Assembly: GCA_031276335.1 (NCBI GenBank)
Contig: JAISNH010000057.1
Location: 1 to 12,178 of the forward strand
Direction: 5' to 3'
DNA: 12,178 nucleotides
Source: Rickettsiales bacterium
GTDB taxonomy: Bacteria > Pseudomonadota > Alphaproteobacteria > Rs-D84 > CACZYB01
Part shown: positions 1 to 6,574 of the stretch, piece after piece
How the letters are laid out: every line of letters begins with the position of its first letter
Position numbering within the stretch: position 1 is the first letter of the stretch
Notes under the pieces: generated by a model
Database searches by the model: none
Told to the model about the DNA's origin: nothing
Seen by the model: the letters and a program-made list of their open reading frames with translations, nothing else
Translations under genes and position numbers: made by a program

Positions 1-174
1 CTTGTCAAGCTTCTCCTCTATCCGGTGCATGCTTTCCCGCACCAGGATAGCCTCGCTCGCCCTTACGGCCAGCCTAACCTCGACCGATATTACCCAGCCT
101 ATCGCCGAGGCGGCCGCAAGCAGGATAGCCCCCAAAGTGTACGATATAGATGTCTTGCGTTTCTTATCCATCAT
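1..174 (-). CDS. Partial small membrane-anchored protein (possible lysis/spanin-like protein)
   Basis: This is the N-terminal 58 codons of a gene that runs off the left edge. Translation from ATG at 174 starts MMDKKRKTSISY, followed by a hydrophobic segment at about residues 13-30 (TLGAILLAAASAIGWVI) and a charged, probably helical stretch ending IEEKLDK. A strong ribosome binding site (AAGGAGG, about 179-185) lies 4-7 nt upstream of the two tandem ATG codons at 174 and 171; the second has the better spacing. A positively charged N-terminus, one membrane span and then a helical domain is the layout of inner-membrane spanins and some holins or lysis accessory proteins, but the C-terminus is missing and I do not recognise the family. 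It lies divergent from the BrnT gene with about 50 bp between them. It has the same strand as the phage operon, so it is probably a late phage gene. Confidence 0.7.
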   Translation of the reverse strand, partial: MMDKKRKTSISYTLGAILLAAASAIGWVISVEVRLAVRASEAILVRESMHRIEEKLDK

Positions 175-192
175 ATGCCTCCTTCTTTATGG

Positions 193-221
193 TTGACATT
201 GGATAATTTTTGATATACAAT
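193..221 (+). promoter_or_regulatory. Consensus sigma-70 promoter of brnTA
   Basis: TTGACA at 193-198 and TACAAT at 216-221 are separated by exactly 17 bp. This is a perfect -35 box and a 5/6 -10 box at the optimal spacing. The expected start of transcription, about 7 nt after the -10, falls at or next to A228 of the brnT ATG, leaving little or no leader. No Shine-Dalgarno sequence precedes that ATG. Confidence 0.8.
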
Positions 222-227
222 AATTAT
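203..227. promoter_or_regulatory. Dyad over the brnT -10 box, probable BrnA operator
   Basis: A 25-bp dyad is centred on base 215. Outer arms ATAATT (203-208) and AATTAT (222-227) pair perfectly, and inner arms TTG (210-212) and CAA (218-220) also pair, giving 9 of 12 matched pairs. It covers the -10 element. BrnA-type ribbon-helix-helix antitoxins are known to repress their own operon as BrnA or the BrnT-BrnA complex, so this is the natural operator. The assignment is inference from position and symmetry. Confidence 0.5.
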
Positions 228-515
228 ATGATTTACGAATGGGACGGCGAGAAGAACATCCTGAACAAGTTCAAGCATCCTCCGTTTGAGCTTGGCCACG
301 GGGTCGGGGTTATAGAGGCGGAGGATGCCGTCGAGATACCCGCATCGATAGACGGGGAAGACAGGGTGCTCGCCATAGCAGAAATAGGAGGAGCCGTTAT
401 GGCAGCCGTATATGTCCCGCGCAAAAATCCGCTGCGCCGTCGGATAATCTCCGTTCGCCGCGCCAGCCGGAAAGAAAGGAAGGTGTATTATGAGCATTGT
501 AAAGATGACGCCTGA
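228..515 (+). CDS. brnT: BrnT family type II toxin (ribonuclease)
   Basis: This 95-residue protein matches the BrnT/DUF497 pattern. The N-terminus MIYEWDGEKNILNKFKH carries the conserved W-D-x-x-K-N...KH signature (W5, D6, K9, N10, H17). The central GEDRVLAIAEIGG resembles the usual R-x-x-A-I-G region. The C-terminal RRIISVRRASRKERKVY (about 71-87) is the hallmark RIIS-x-R-x-A...E-x-x-Y block. BrnT toxins have a RelE-like fold and are ribonucleases that inhibit translation and growth; BrnA neutralises them by direct binding. The length is normal for the family. I chose ATG 228 over an in-frame TTG at 210 because 210 lies upstream of the predicted transcript start and MIYEW matches the family N-terminus. 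It overlaps brnA by 26 nt. It is transcribed against the surrounding phage operon. Toxin before antitoxin is the usual brnTA order. Confidence 0.9.
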   Translation: MIYEWDGEKNILNKFKHPPFELGHGVGVIEAEDAVEIPASIDGEDRVLAIAEIGGAVMAAVYVPRKNPLRRRIISVRRASRKERKVYYEHCKDDA

Positions 516-798
516 ACAGGCCAAGAAGAAGTTCAAGATAACTCCGGATATGCTGTCCAAAAACAAAGGCAGGGCATACAAGTTGACCGCGGACGACCTG
601 AAGGATTTTCCTGATATGACGCCTGGGCTTGCCGGCGCCGCCCGACGCCCCGGACGCCCGAAATCCCCGTCTCCGCGCGTCGGCACATACATAAGGCTCG
701 AAGCCTCGACGCTTGAAAAATTACGCGCGCGCGGGCGCCGTTGGCAAACATCGTTCGCCAACAAGGTATCGGAACTCGTCAGAAAAGGCGTTTTGTAG
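490..798 (+). CDS. brnA: BrnA family antitoxin (ribbon-helix-helix)
   Basis: This 102-residue protein follows and overlaps brnT. Its C-terminal half has the BrnA signature: a basic RPGRPK linker (53-58), then a ribbon strand and helix block at about 64-97 (TYIRLEASTLEKLRARGRRWQTSFANKVSEL), corresponding to the family's SIRLD..VL..F...G..YQTRIN pattern. The N-terminal 45 residues are charged and probably form the toxin-binding region. The role is to bind and inactivate BrnT and to repress the operon, probably at the dyad over the -10 box. The start at 490 is supported by AAGGAAGG (476-483) with a 6-nt spacer, so the antitoxin has a good ribosome binding site while the toxin appears to have none. 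Its stop lies 12 nt from the converging tail-fibre stop, with no terminator hairpin visible between them. Confidence 0.88.
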   Translation: MSIVKMTPEQAKKKFKITPDMLSKNKGRAYKLTADDLKDFPDMTPGLAGAARRPGRPKSPSPRVGTYIRLEASTLEKLRARGRRWQTSFANKVSELVRKGVL

Positions 799-810
799 CT
801 CATCTGCCTC

Positions 811-3159
811 CTACACTCCACTGCACGGAACCCAATTATAAAATCCTATGGCGCCCGAACCGCCGGTCACATTGTACGTGTCGCCCGCCTTGAGCAGTAG
901 CGGCACGAACAGCGGGTACCCCGGCGCGGCGCCAGTGTTGGTGCCGAACAGCTGGGTGCCGTTGATAGTAATTTGCGCATTGCCTGTGCCGGTGGCTATA
1001 TTGTCGCAGAAGAGCATCCACCCAGGAGCCGGCGCCGTATAGGTAATGCCTTTGGTTCGCGCCTCCATGCGGCTGTAGTCGGGCACGAGGAGCCCGCACA
1101 CCGCCGCTTTGCCCGCGTCCGTCAGGTTCGAGGCGTCCTTCAGGGCCGCGACATCAGCAACAACCGCCGCGGCCGCAACCTCGGCCGCGTTGTCCACGCC
1201 GCCGCTTGCAATCTGGAAATACGGGCGCCTGGTGACTGCGGGCGAGGCCGCCGCCATGCCGTTGACCAGCCAGTCGCCGCCTTTGACATTTGACGATTGG
1301 GCCGCGTTCATTATGAAAGTCGTGGCGGTTTTGTTCGCAGTAGCCCAATCCGCTGCCGCGAAAGCGGCGCTTTTTCCTCCATTCCAATCTCTTTGAATAT
1401 TATAATCGGCATTGGCCATTGGAACGGGGAGGACAACTGTTGTAAAGCCGGTGCCGGAGCCTACGAAGCCCCCTTGCTCCACCCAGCCGGATTTGTATTT
1501 TCGATACCAGCCGTTCGTGAAGCCCTCGCCGGTTATCCCGGTTTTTTCCTCGACGAGCTCGCCGAAGTCGAAATAGTTCGGCGTATAGTAGGTTTCGCCG
1601 TCCTGGCGCCCCCAGATTAGTTCGGGAGTCCGTCCGATAGAGTTATAGTCCGACATGGACACGAAGCACCTGCCCGTGCCGGCCGAGGCGCCAGACCATA
1701 CGCAGTCATACTGCAGCCCCCCGAGGCTTATCGTTCCGGGCGTGCCGCCCTGGTACTGCGCCTCCAGTATGTCGATCGGATTGTCCGCGTACGCGCCGAA
1801 CATGGATTTGCTTATTTGCGCGGCCGCGGGATAAACCCCGGTTCCGCGAACGCCCATGTCGGACAGCGTGCCGTCGTAGGCAAACATCCCGAACTGCGGT
1901 ATGGGCGCCAAGGCGCGCGCCTGCGAGCTGATGCCCAGCTGCGAGGCGCTTTGGCTGGCGAACTGGTTCGGGATCGCGGCCGCCAGCGTGAAATTGCCCG
2001 CCGACGTGTTAGGACCTATGTTGCCGACCCTGACCACGAATGATATTCCCAGAGGTATCAGCCGCGTGGAAAGCCCCGTCAGGTCGTAGGACATCCCAGG
2101 TATGGCCAGCACCACCTCCTCGATAGAATTGTAATTGCAGTCCCAGCCGGCCTCGGCGTCGTAATGCCCCTGCGGAACTATGATTATGCCCTGGCCGGTC
2201 GGCGTGACAAACGGAACATAGACCGCGTATTTGCCCTCCGCATCCGATTCCTGCAATGTCCCGGAATCCAGGTCGTAGAGAGCCCTGCCGTCCAAGGCCG
2301 AGCGCATGGGCTGTCCCGCGTCATATCCCGGATACAGATACTTGAACAGCCACGGATCCGAGGCGCCGAACTCCATAACCGACGGATAGGAGGGAACCGC
2401 GGCGTTTATGCCCTCCGCCATGGCCTTGAACTCCGTCAGCTTCACGCTAGTATCCGCCTTCGGCACCACGAGCGCGTGCGACAGCGTCACCGCACCGGAC
2501 ATGCGCGCATCCGCCCCCGTTATCACAAGCCAGGGCATGTATTTCCAGCTGCCGGCCTGGAAGCTCCAGGACGAGCCGTCCGCGTCGTAAAGCGCGAACC
2601 CCGAGCCCAAAAGGCATTTGGAGGCCCCCATGGCTGCGGTCACGGGATCGGCCTGCATCGAGATCGCACCGTCTATGTTTGCCACCAGGAAGAACACCCG
2701 GGAGGCCGCGCCCGGAAGCGCCTGGCACGCGAACGACTGCGCCGGGATGTCGACAAGCTCGAAGTCCCCGACGCTGTCCCCGTAGTACACCGTCTTGTTG
2801 AACAGCAGCTTCAGCTCCGGGATATGGAGGAGCCCGTCCTCCCCGAGCGTTATTTCCGAGCTGCCAATAGCGTCGAGCCGAACCCCGGTCATCCGGTGCT
2901 TGAACGACGGGGAAACGGCGTCGATGCCGGCCGCAACATCGTCGGCATGCGCGGCGTCGGCCGCCGCATCGGCCGCGGATTGAACCGCAGTCTTCACCGA
3001 GGCGTCTATGTCGATCAGGTTTTCGCTGTCGATCGAGGTCTCGAGGTTGCCATCGGAGTCGAAGGCCGGAACCTTGCCGGCGCGTTGATCCTTTCCCGGA
3101 ATCCGGAAATCCTGAAGATACAGGTTGTCGCCTGTCACTTTCACGAACACCTTACCCAT
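811..3159 (-). CDS. Tail fibre / receptor-binding protein
   Basis: This 782-residue structural protein is modular. Residues 1-50 form a short beta-rich N-terminus, probably for attachment. Residues 51-80 are an Ala/Asp-rich helical stretch suggesting a trimeric coiled coil. Residues 100-245 and 255-400 look like beta-sandwich modules. Around 549-564, GWYRKYKSGWVEQGG followed by TTVVLPVPMANADYNI resembles the gp53-like tail-fibre C-terminal domain (Y-x-K-x-x-x-G-x-x-x-Q-x-G, then a V-x-x-P-x-x-x-x-x-x-Y strand). A further Ala-rich helix (655-690) leads to a last domain (695-782), possibly the receptor-binding tip. The role is host recognition at the distal tail. The start is set by AAGGGGG with a 6-nt spacer, and the gene overlaps the upstream small gene by 8 nt. 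No reverse transcriptase or template repeat points to targeted variation. The fibre assignment is firm in kind, but domain boundaries are approximate. Confidence 0.75.
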   Translation of the reverse strand: MGKVFVKVTGDNLYLQDFRIPGKDQRAGKVPAFDSDGNLETSIDSENLIDIDASVKTAVQSAADAAADAAHADDVAAGIDAVSPSFKHRMTGVRLDAIGSSEITLGEDGLLHIPELKLLFNKTVYYGDSVGDFELVDIPAQSFACQALPGAASRVFFLVANIDGAISMQADPVTAAMGASKCLLGSGFALYDADGSSWSFQAGSWKYMPWLVITGADARMSGAVTLSHALVVPKADTSVKLTEFKAMAEGINAAVPSYPSVMEFGASDPWLFKYLYPGYDAGQPMRSALDGRALYDLDSGTLQESDAEGKYAVYVPFVTPTGQGIIIVPQGHYDAEAGWDCNYNSIEEVVLAIPGMSYDLTGLSTRLIPLGISFVVRVGNIGPNTSAGNFTLAAAIPNQFASQSASQLGISSQARALAPIPQFGMFAYDGTLSDMGVRGTGVYPAAAQISKSMFGAYADNPIDILEAQYQGGTPGTISLGGLQYDCVWSGASAGTGRCFVSMSDYNSIGRTPELIWGRQDGETYYTPNYFDFGELVEEKTGITGEGFTNGWYRKYKSGWVEQGGFVGSGTGFTTVVLPVPMANADYNIQRDWNGGKSAAFAAADWATANKTATTFIMNAAQSSNVKGGDWLVNGMAAASPAVTRRPYFQIASGGVDNAAEVAAAAVVADVAALKDASNLTDAGKAAVCGLLVPDYSRMEARTKGITYTAPAPGWMLFCDNIATGTGNAQITINGTQLFGTNTGAAPGYPLFVPLLLKAGDTYNVTGGSGAIGFYNWVPCSGV

Positions 3160-3493
3160 TGAACACCCCCTTGTTGACTATCAGTCTGAATCCGGCGACC
3201 TCGAAGGCTCGCTGCACCCCCTGCGCGTCCGAATATTTTTTCACGGCGCCCCAGTACTCCCCCTCGGCCAGAGCAGCCGTTTCCTCCGGCGTGAATTCGT
3301 GGAACAGCCGGCACCCCGCCGGGTGTATCCATTCGGCCTTCAGCGCGGCGGAACTGTCCGGCGCCTGCCGGTCCTTCTTGACGATAAGGCGCACCGTGTC
3401 CCAGGACAAGTCCATGGGGGAGCCGTCCGAGTTCTCGAATTCCAATACGAACGCGGCCGTATCGTTCCTGGTTATGTATTCTATAGACGCCAT
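3152..3493 (-). CDS. Small beta-rich protein, BppU N-terminus-like; probable fibre adaptor or accessory
   Basis: This 113-residue protein starts MASIEYITRNDTAAFVLEF and continues with NSDGSPMDLSWDTVRLIVKK. The pattern of a strand, DG-x-P-x-DLS-W/T-x-x-V and a second strand recalls the N-terminal beta-sandwich of phage baseplate upper proteins (BppU, DUF2479-like). The rest (EGEYWGAVKKYSDAQG...VAGFRLIVNKG) fits further strands of one immunoglobulin-like domain. Known domains of this kind attach fibres to a baseplate or tail tip. Here it overlaps the fibre start by 8 nt and so is probably made in step with it, which supports an adaptor or fibre-attachment role. It follows the scaffold gene after only 9 nt. 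Family resemblance is by eye and moderate; it could be an unrelated head or tail decoration protein. Confidence 0.6.
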   Translation of the reverse strand: MASIEYITRNDTAAFVLEFENSDGSPMDLSWDTVRLIVKKDRQAPDSSAALKAEWIHPAGCRLFHEFTPEETAALAEGEYWGAVKKYSDAQGVQRAFEVAGFRLIVNKGVFNG

Positions 3494-3502
3494 GCATGCC
3501 TC

Positions 3503-4405
3503 TTACAGCTGGAATTCTACCGGCCGACCGGCCTTGAGGCGATCCGCGATTATCTTCTGTATTTCCGGATCGCCGTATTCCTTGCCGCCCTTTATCATGT
3601 CCTGTATACGCGCGTTCAGCGTCCGGTCGTCGGCAAGACCGGTCGCGCCGGACGAGCCGTGCACCGGCATGGCGGACCCGGAGCCCTCGAACAGCGAACG
3701 CAGCCGGTAAACCACCGCCGCAGCCTTAGGATTGGACTTGCTCTCCTCCTTCAGCCATTCGCGCTCGCCGTCGGACAGCCTGCCGTAGCTTTCGAGGAAC
3801 TTGCCGTTGTCCTGCAGCACGTCGGCATACTCGGGTCCGAGTATGCTCTCGATCTCCGATTTATACCTTTCCTCGGCCTTCGCCTTCGCCTCGGCAGCCT
3901 TGGCCGGATCGCCCGCCGGATTGGCGAACTGGTCGGGCCATATGGACTTGGAAAAGCGCAGGAACTCGTTCTTCACGGCTTCCGCCTGCGGGATCGAAAG
4001 GGCATTTTCGTATGCGAACTTGTCAAGGGCGGACAGGGAATCGGATACGAACTTGCCCATATCGGTATCCTTGGCTTCGAGCACGGGCCTGTAGTCCTCC
4101 GGCGGCGCGTAGCCTTTCGCATATTCGTCCGCATTTTCCGGCGCGTTATGCGCCTTGCTGTACTTGCGGTGGAAATCGTCGGCCTGCTTCTTGAAGCTGT
4201 CGCGCTCGGACGACAAGGCCTTCAGGTGCATGGCCACCTTGTCGCCGATGAGCGTATTGCTGTCCGCATCCCACAGTTCGGCCGGAATGCCCTCCGGCGC
4301 GCCATCCCCGCCCTCATGCGTCTCATCGCCGGCAGGGGGCGGATTATTTTCGCCAGGCGCCCCGGACTGCGGAGGCGCGTTGTCCAATATGTTTTCATTC
4401 GCCAT
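3503..4405 (-). CDS. Capsid scaffold-like assembly protein
   Basis: This 300-residue acidic protein is largely helical. The N-terminal 40 residues are Pro/Gly/Asp/Glu-rich and disordered. Then come IPAELWDAD (40-48), common near the start of podovirus scaffolds, helices rich in Lys/Glu/Ala (52-82, 165-190), an SIPQAEAV segment (138-145), and a C-terminal helical region (262-294) of the sort scaffolds use to contact coat protein. Scaffolds direct procapsid assembly around the portal and are then removed. Position after the portal and a Bbp19-like gene supports this. The start at 4405 is chosen because AAGGAG lies 6 nt upstream; an in-frame ATG at 4411 sits on the SD itself and one at 4444 lacks a good site. 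It overlaps the preceding gene by 11 nt. The coat protein gene that normally follows is not there. Confidence 0.65.
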   Translation of the reverse strand: MANENILDNAPPQSGAPGENNPPPAGDETHEGGDGAPEGIPAELWDADSNTLIGDKVAMHLKALSSERDSFKKQADDFHRKYSKAHNAPENADEYAKGYAPPEDYRPVLEAKDTDMGKFVSDSLSALDKFAYENALSIPQAEAVKNEFLRFSKSIWPDQFANPAGDPAKAAEAKAKAEERYKSEIESILGPEYADVLQDNGKFLESYGRLSDGEREWLKEESKSNPKAAAVVYRLRSLFEGSGSAMPVHGSSGATGLADDRTLNARIQDMIKGGKEYGDPEIQKIIADRLKAGRPVEFQL

Positions 4406-4694
4406 TTTCATCTCCTTCGTTTTCGTTGTTATCGTCGGTCGCAACCAGGTCGTCTATGTCGGACAATACGGCAAAGCGGCCGAGGTTGAAATGCACCCCG
4501 CCGGCATCGCCGGAAAGGGTTCTGGAAAAGCCCGCGGGATCGGATACCATGTCCCCTATGCCGTAGGCGCGGGCGAGGTAGGTCAGGACGAACCGGCCCG
4601 CCGGGCACAGGAAGCATTCCCTAAAGACCTGGCGCACGTACTCCGCATCGCGAAGCTTCTGCTCGATTTTCGGATCCGCATCATATGTTTGCAT
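4395..4694 (-). CDS. Bbp19-like small head protein
   Basis: This 99-residue protein lies between portal and scaffold. The segment YVRQVFRECFLCPAGRFVLTYLARAYGI (about residues 19-46) matches the F-x-x-V-F...P/G-x-GR-x-VL-x-x-L core I associate with the small Bbp19 protein of Bordetella phage BPP-1-type podoviruses, and the gene position is also the same. The middle (FSRTLSGDAGGVHFNLGRFAVL) fits the family's later F-x-x-G...G-R-x-x-x-L helix. The C-terminus is very acidic (about 79-99). The molecular role is not established; head assembly or stability is a reasonable guess from its neighbours. It overlaps the portal gene by 14 nt at its start and the scaffold by 11 nt at its end, so coupling is likely. 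Confidence 0.55.
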   Translation of the reverse strand: MQTYDADPKIEQKLRDAEYVRQVFRECFLCPAGRFVLTYLARAYGIGDMVSDPAGFSRTLSGDAGGVHFNLGRFAVLSDIDDLVATDDNNENEGDENGE

Positions 4695-6294
4695 TGGACC
4701 TAGCCTCCTGTTTTCCCTGCTCTATCGCGTTGGACACGTCGACGCTCTGCCGCGCGGAAGCCGCGCTTGCCGCCGCCTGCGCCTCGGCCACGCTTCGGTC
4801 GTATTCCTCCAGCTCGTCCATCGTCCTGATGTACTTCTGCGGCATGCCCAGGCCGCCGGAAAGGTCTCCGGTCAGCTCGTCGAACTTGAAGCGGCGGCGC
4901 GCGTACTGCCCCGACGGGTCAAGCTGGAGGTACATCTGCGTGATGCGCAGCATGTTCTCGTATTCCCCGGACTTCTGCATCTGCGCCAGGCGCGTGTGCA
5001 CCTTTATCGCGTATCCGAATCCGTTGAAGCTCCTCGGGTCTATCTGCTCGGGGACGTAGCCGAACTTCCGGTATATCTCCAAGTCGCGCTGTATGCCGCC
5101 CTGTATGTAGTTCATCATCCGGCCGTAGTCCGTGTACTGGAACCGGGAGAGCTCCGTTATGCGCTCCGACACCTCGGTGGCCGTCATGCCCCCCGGAACG
5201 GGCATGTTCGGGATGGACGAGGCGCCGAGCGAACGCCTGAGCGACATATCGACCCTGTCCATGTGGAACTGCTCCAGATCGTGCCCGCGGTTGCCCAGCT
5301 GTAGCGGGGCTATCGACGGATTGGTGGATTCGTTGCTCTTGACCCTTATGCCGGCCCCCGGGTACGGCTTGAATTTCCTCAAATCTATGGAATTGTCGCG
5401 CACCAGGAACATCGGAAGGTCGAAGGCGAGGCTCCTCAGCGAATACTCGCTGAACTTGTTCAGGCGCCGGGCGTTCACCACCGCGTTCAGGGCCAGCCCG
5501 CGGCCGTAGTTCTCGCCGGGCGAGATTTCCCACGGCAGATCCTGTATCGGGGAAAACAGGTGCGAGCGTTCCAATATCGCGCGGGCATCCCGGCCGTCCT
5601 TTCCGTCGCGGCATATCACGACCTCGCGCCACCGGCCGGACTTGTCGTCGCGGTAGCAGCAGTATATGAAGGCATGTTTCTGGCCGCCCTTGCCGCTTTC
5701 GTACGAATAGTCGGCCGCCGGCCACAGTTCCTTGACGAACTCGTTTTCGACCTCCCATTCCCTCCAGTAGCAGCAGGACTCCCCGAATCCGTCGACCTTC
5801 CGCACGATCTGGTTGAACGGTATGGTGACGTAGTTTATGGGCTTCTCGTACGTGCCCTCCAGGTGAGCCATGTATCCATGCCCGACCATCAGATCGTCGC
5901 AGAACGGCGAGGCCGCCGCGTCGAAGTTCGACTGCCCCTTGAACAGGTTCATGACCTCGGCCACAGGCTCCAGCTGGCGGTGGGCGGCGTCCTTCTTGAA
6001 TTTCGGCGCGCGGTCGAACGCTTTTCCCGCCTGGAACCCTATCCAGTCGGTGTTCGGCGGGAAGAGAAACGACTGTATGGTCTTCGATCCCTCCTTGCAC
6101 GCATCCTCGTAAGAGGTGTCGAATATGTCTTCGCGCGCGGCGGCCGACGGCGTCCTGTTGCCGGGCGATATGGCGCCGTACCGGGACGGGAATCCGTACT
6201 TGTACGCAGGCTCGTATATGGAAAGGAAAAGGTCGCGCTCGGACTTCCCCTTCTCGTAGCCCTTCATTATTTCCTCTATCGCCAGCCTAGCCAA
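4681..6294 (-). CDS. Portal protein (T7-type head-to-tail connector)
   Basis: This 537-residue protein has the features of the podovirus head-tail connector family (Head-tail_con). These include an N-terminal helical region with the EGSKTIQSFLFPPNTDWIGF segment (68-87), typical of its clip and wing entry, ENYGRGLALNAVVNARRLNKF (261-281) where E-x-YGRG precedes the long helices, and MTATEVSER (370-378), the conserved TATEV-x-x-R motif. The Ala-rich C-terminus (502-520) is probably the barrel or crown. The length is usual for the family (about 500-550). Twelve copies form the DNA channel at one capsid vertex and bind terminase. The start is a TTG at 6294, favoured by AAAGGAG with a 6-nt spacer; an ATG at 6267 is the alternative. 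It overlaps both neighbours (8 and 14 nt). A podovirus-type tail is implied. Confidence 0.9.
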   Translation of the reverse strand: MARLAIEEIMKGYEKGKSERDLFLSIYEPAYKYGFPSRYGAISPGNRTPSAAAREDIFDTSYEDACKEGSKTIQSFLFPPNTDWIGFQAGKAFDRAPKFKKDAAHRQLEPVAEVMNLFKGQSNFDAAASPFCDDLMVGHGYMAHLEGTYEKPINYVTIPFNQIVRKVDGFGESCCYWREWEVENEFVKELWPAADYSYESGKGGQKHAFIYCCYRDDKSGRWREVVICRDGKDGRDARAILERSHLFSPIQDLPWEISPGENYGRGLALNAVVNARRLNKFSEYSLRSLAFDLPMFLVRDNSIDLRKFKPYPGAGIRVKSNESTNPSIAPLQLGNRGHDLEQFHMDRVDMSLRRSLGASSIPNMPVPGGMTATEVSERITELSRFQYTDYGRMMNYIQGGIQRDLEIYRKFGYVPEQIDPRSFNGFGYAIKVHTRLAQMQKSGEYENMLRITQMYLQLDPSGQYARRRFKFDELTGDLSGGLGMPQKYIRTMDELEEYDRSVAEAQAAASAASARQSVDVSNAIEQGKQEARSNANI

Positions 6295-6574
6295 GTATAT
6301 CTCCTTTCGGTATCAGCGGATTCCTTGGGACGCCCGCTCCGGTCATGGTGGAGCCGGCGCCGGAAAGAGGCGCAAGGTTTTCCCTGGCATTCATCAGCAG
6401 GTTAGTCTCGCGCGCGACCTCCCGGTCGTACGCCTTGCGGTTGCTCTCCTCGATCCTATCCCTCTCTTTTTTTGCGACCTGGGCGGCTTCATCCCCTTTT
6501 TTCTTTGCATCGTAGACCGCGTAGGATGAGGCGGCGGCGCCGATAATAGTTACCCACGATACTGGATCAGCCAT
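6287..6574 (-). CDS. Small membrane-anchored phage protein of unknown function between terminase and portal
   Basis: This 95-residue protein begins MADPVSWVTIIGAAASSYAVY, a likely membrane or hydrophobic anchor (about 6-22). A strongly charged, probably coiled-coil helix follows (KKKGDEAAQVAKKERDRIEES..., 26-60), and the C-terminal tail GAGSTMTGAGVPRNPLIPKGDILG resembles the T-x-LTG...LG tail I recall from small proteins encoded next to podovirus portals. No function is established for that group; a role in the virion or DNA ejection is possible because it combines a membrane-active helix with a head-gene location. The start at 6574 is chosen for AGGAGG with a 7-nt spacer; an upstream in-frame ATG at 6640 lies inside the preceding gene. 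It overlaps the upstream gene by 8 nt and the portal by 8 nt. Confidence 0.65.
   Translation of the reverse strand: MADPVSWVTIIGAAASSYAVYDAKKKGDEAAQVAKKERDRIEESNRKAYDREVARETNLLMNARENLAPLSGAGSTMTGAGVPRNPLIPKGDILG

Noticed and set aside
799..810. Bidirectional terminator between the converging brnA and tail-fibre genes
   Set aside because: Only 12 nt separate the two stops and no hairpin with a T-run is present.
171..821. Minus-strand open frame of 216 codons opposite brnTA
   Set aside because: It is antisense to both brnT and brnA, which match known families, and it overlaps the ends of two minus-strand genes with no ribosome binding site.
811..3159. Diversity-generating retroelement target in the tail fibre
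   Set aside because: BPP-1-like gene content made this worth checking, but no reverse transcriptase, accessory gene or template repeat is seen in the window.
3125..4489. Long plus-strand open frame (454 codons) opposite the scaffold and adjacent genes
   Set aside because: Its product is Arg/Gly/His-rich with no recognisable domain, it lacks a ribosome binding site and it lies antisense to well-supported genes. Similar plus-strand frames at 2164-3162, 5560-6405 and 7391-8203 were rejected for the same reasons.
4919..6100. Minus-strand frame of 393 codons inside the portal gene
   Set aside because: It is a +1-type shadow of the portal coding sequence, rich in Arg, Gly, His and Pro with no domain.
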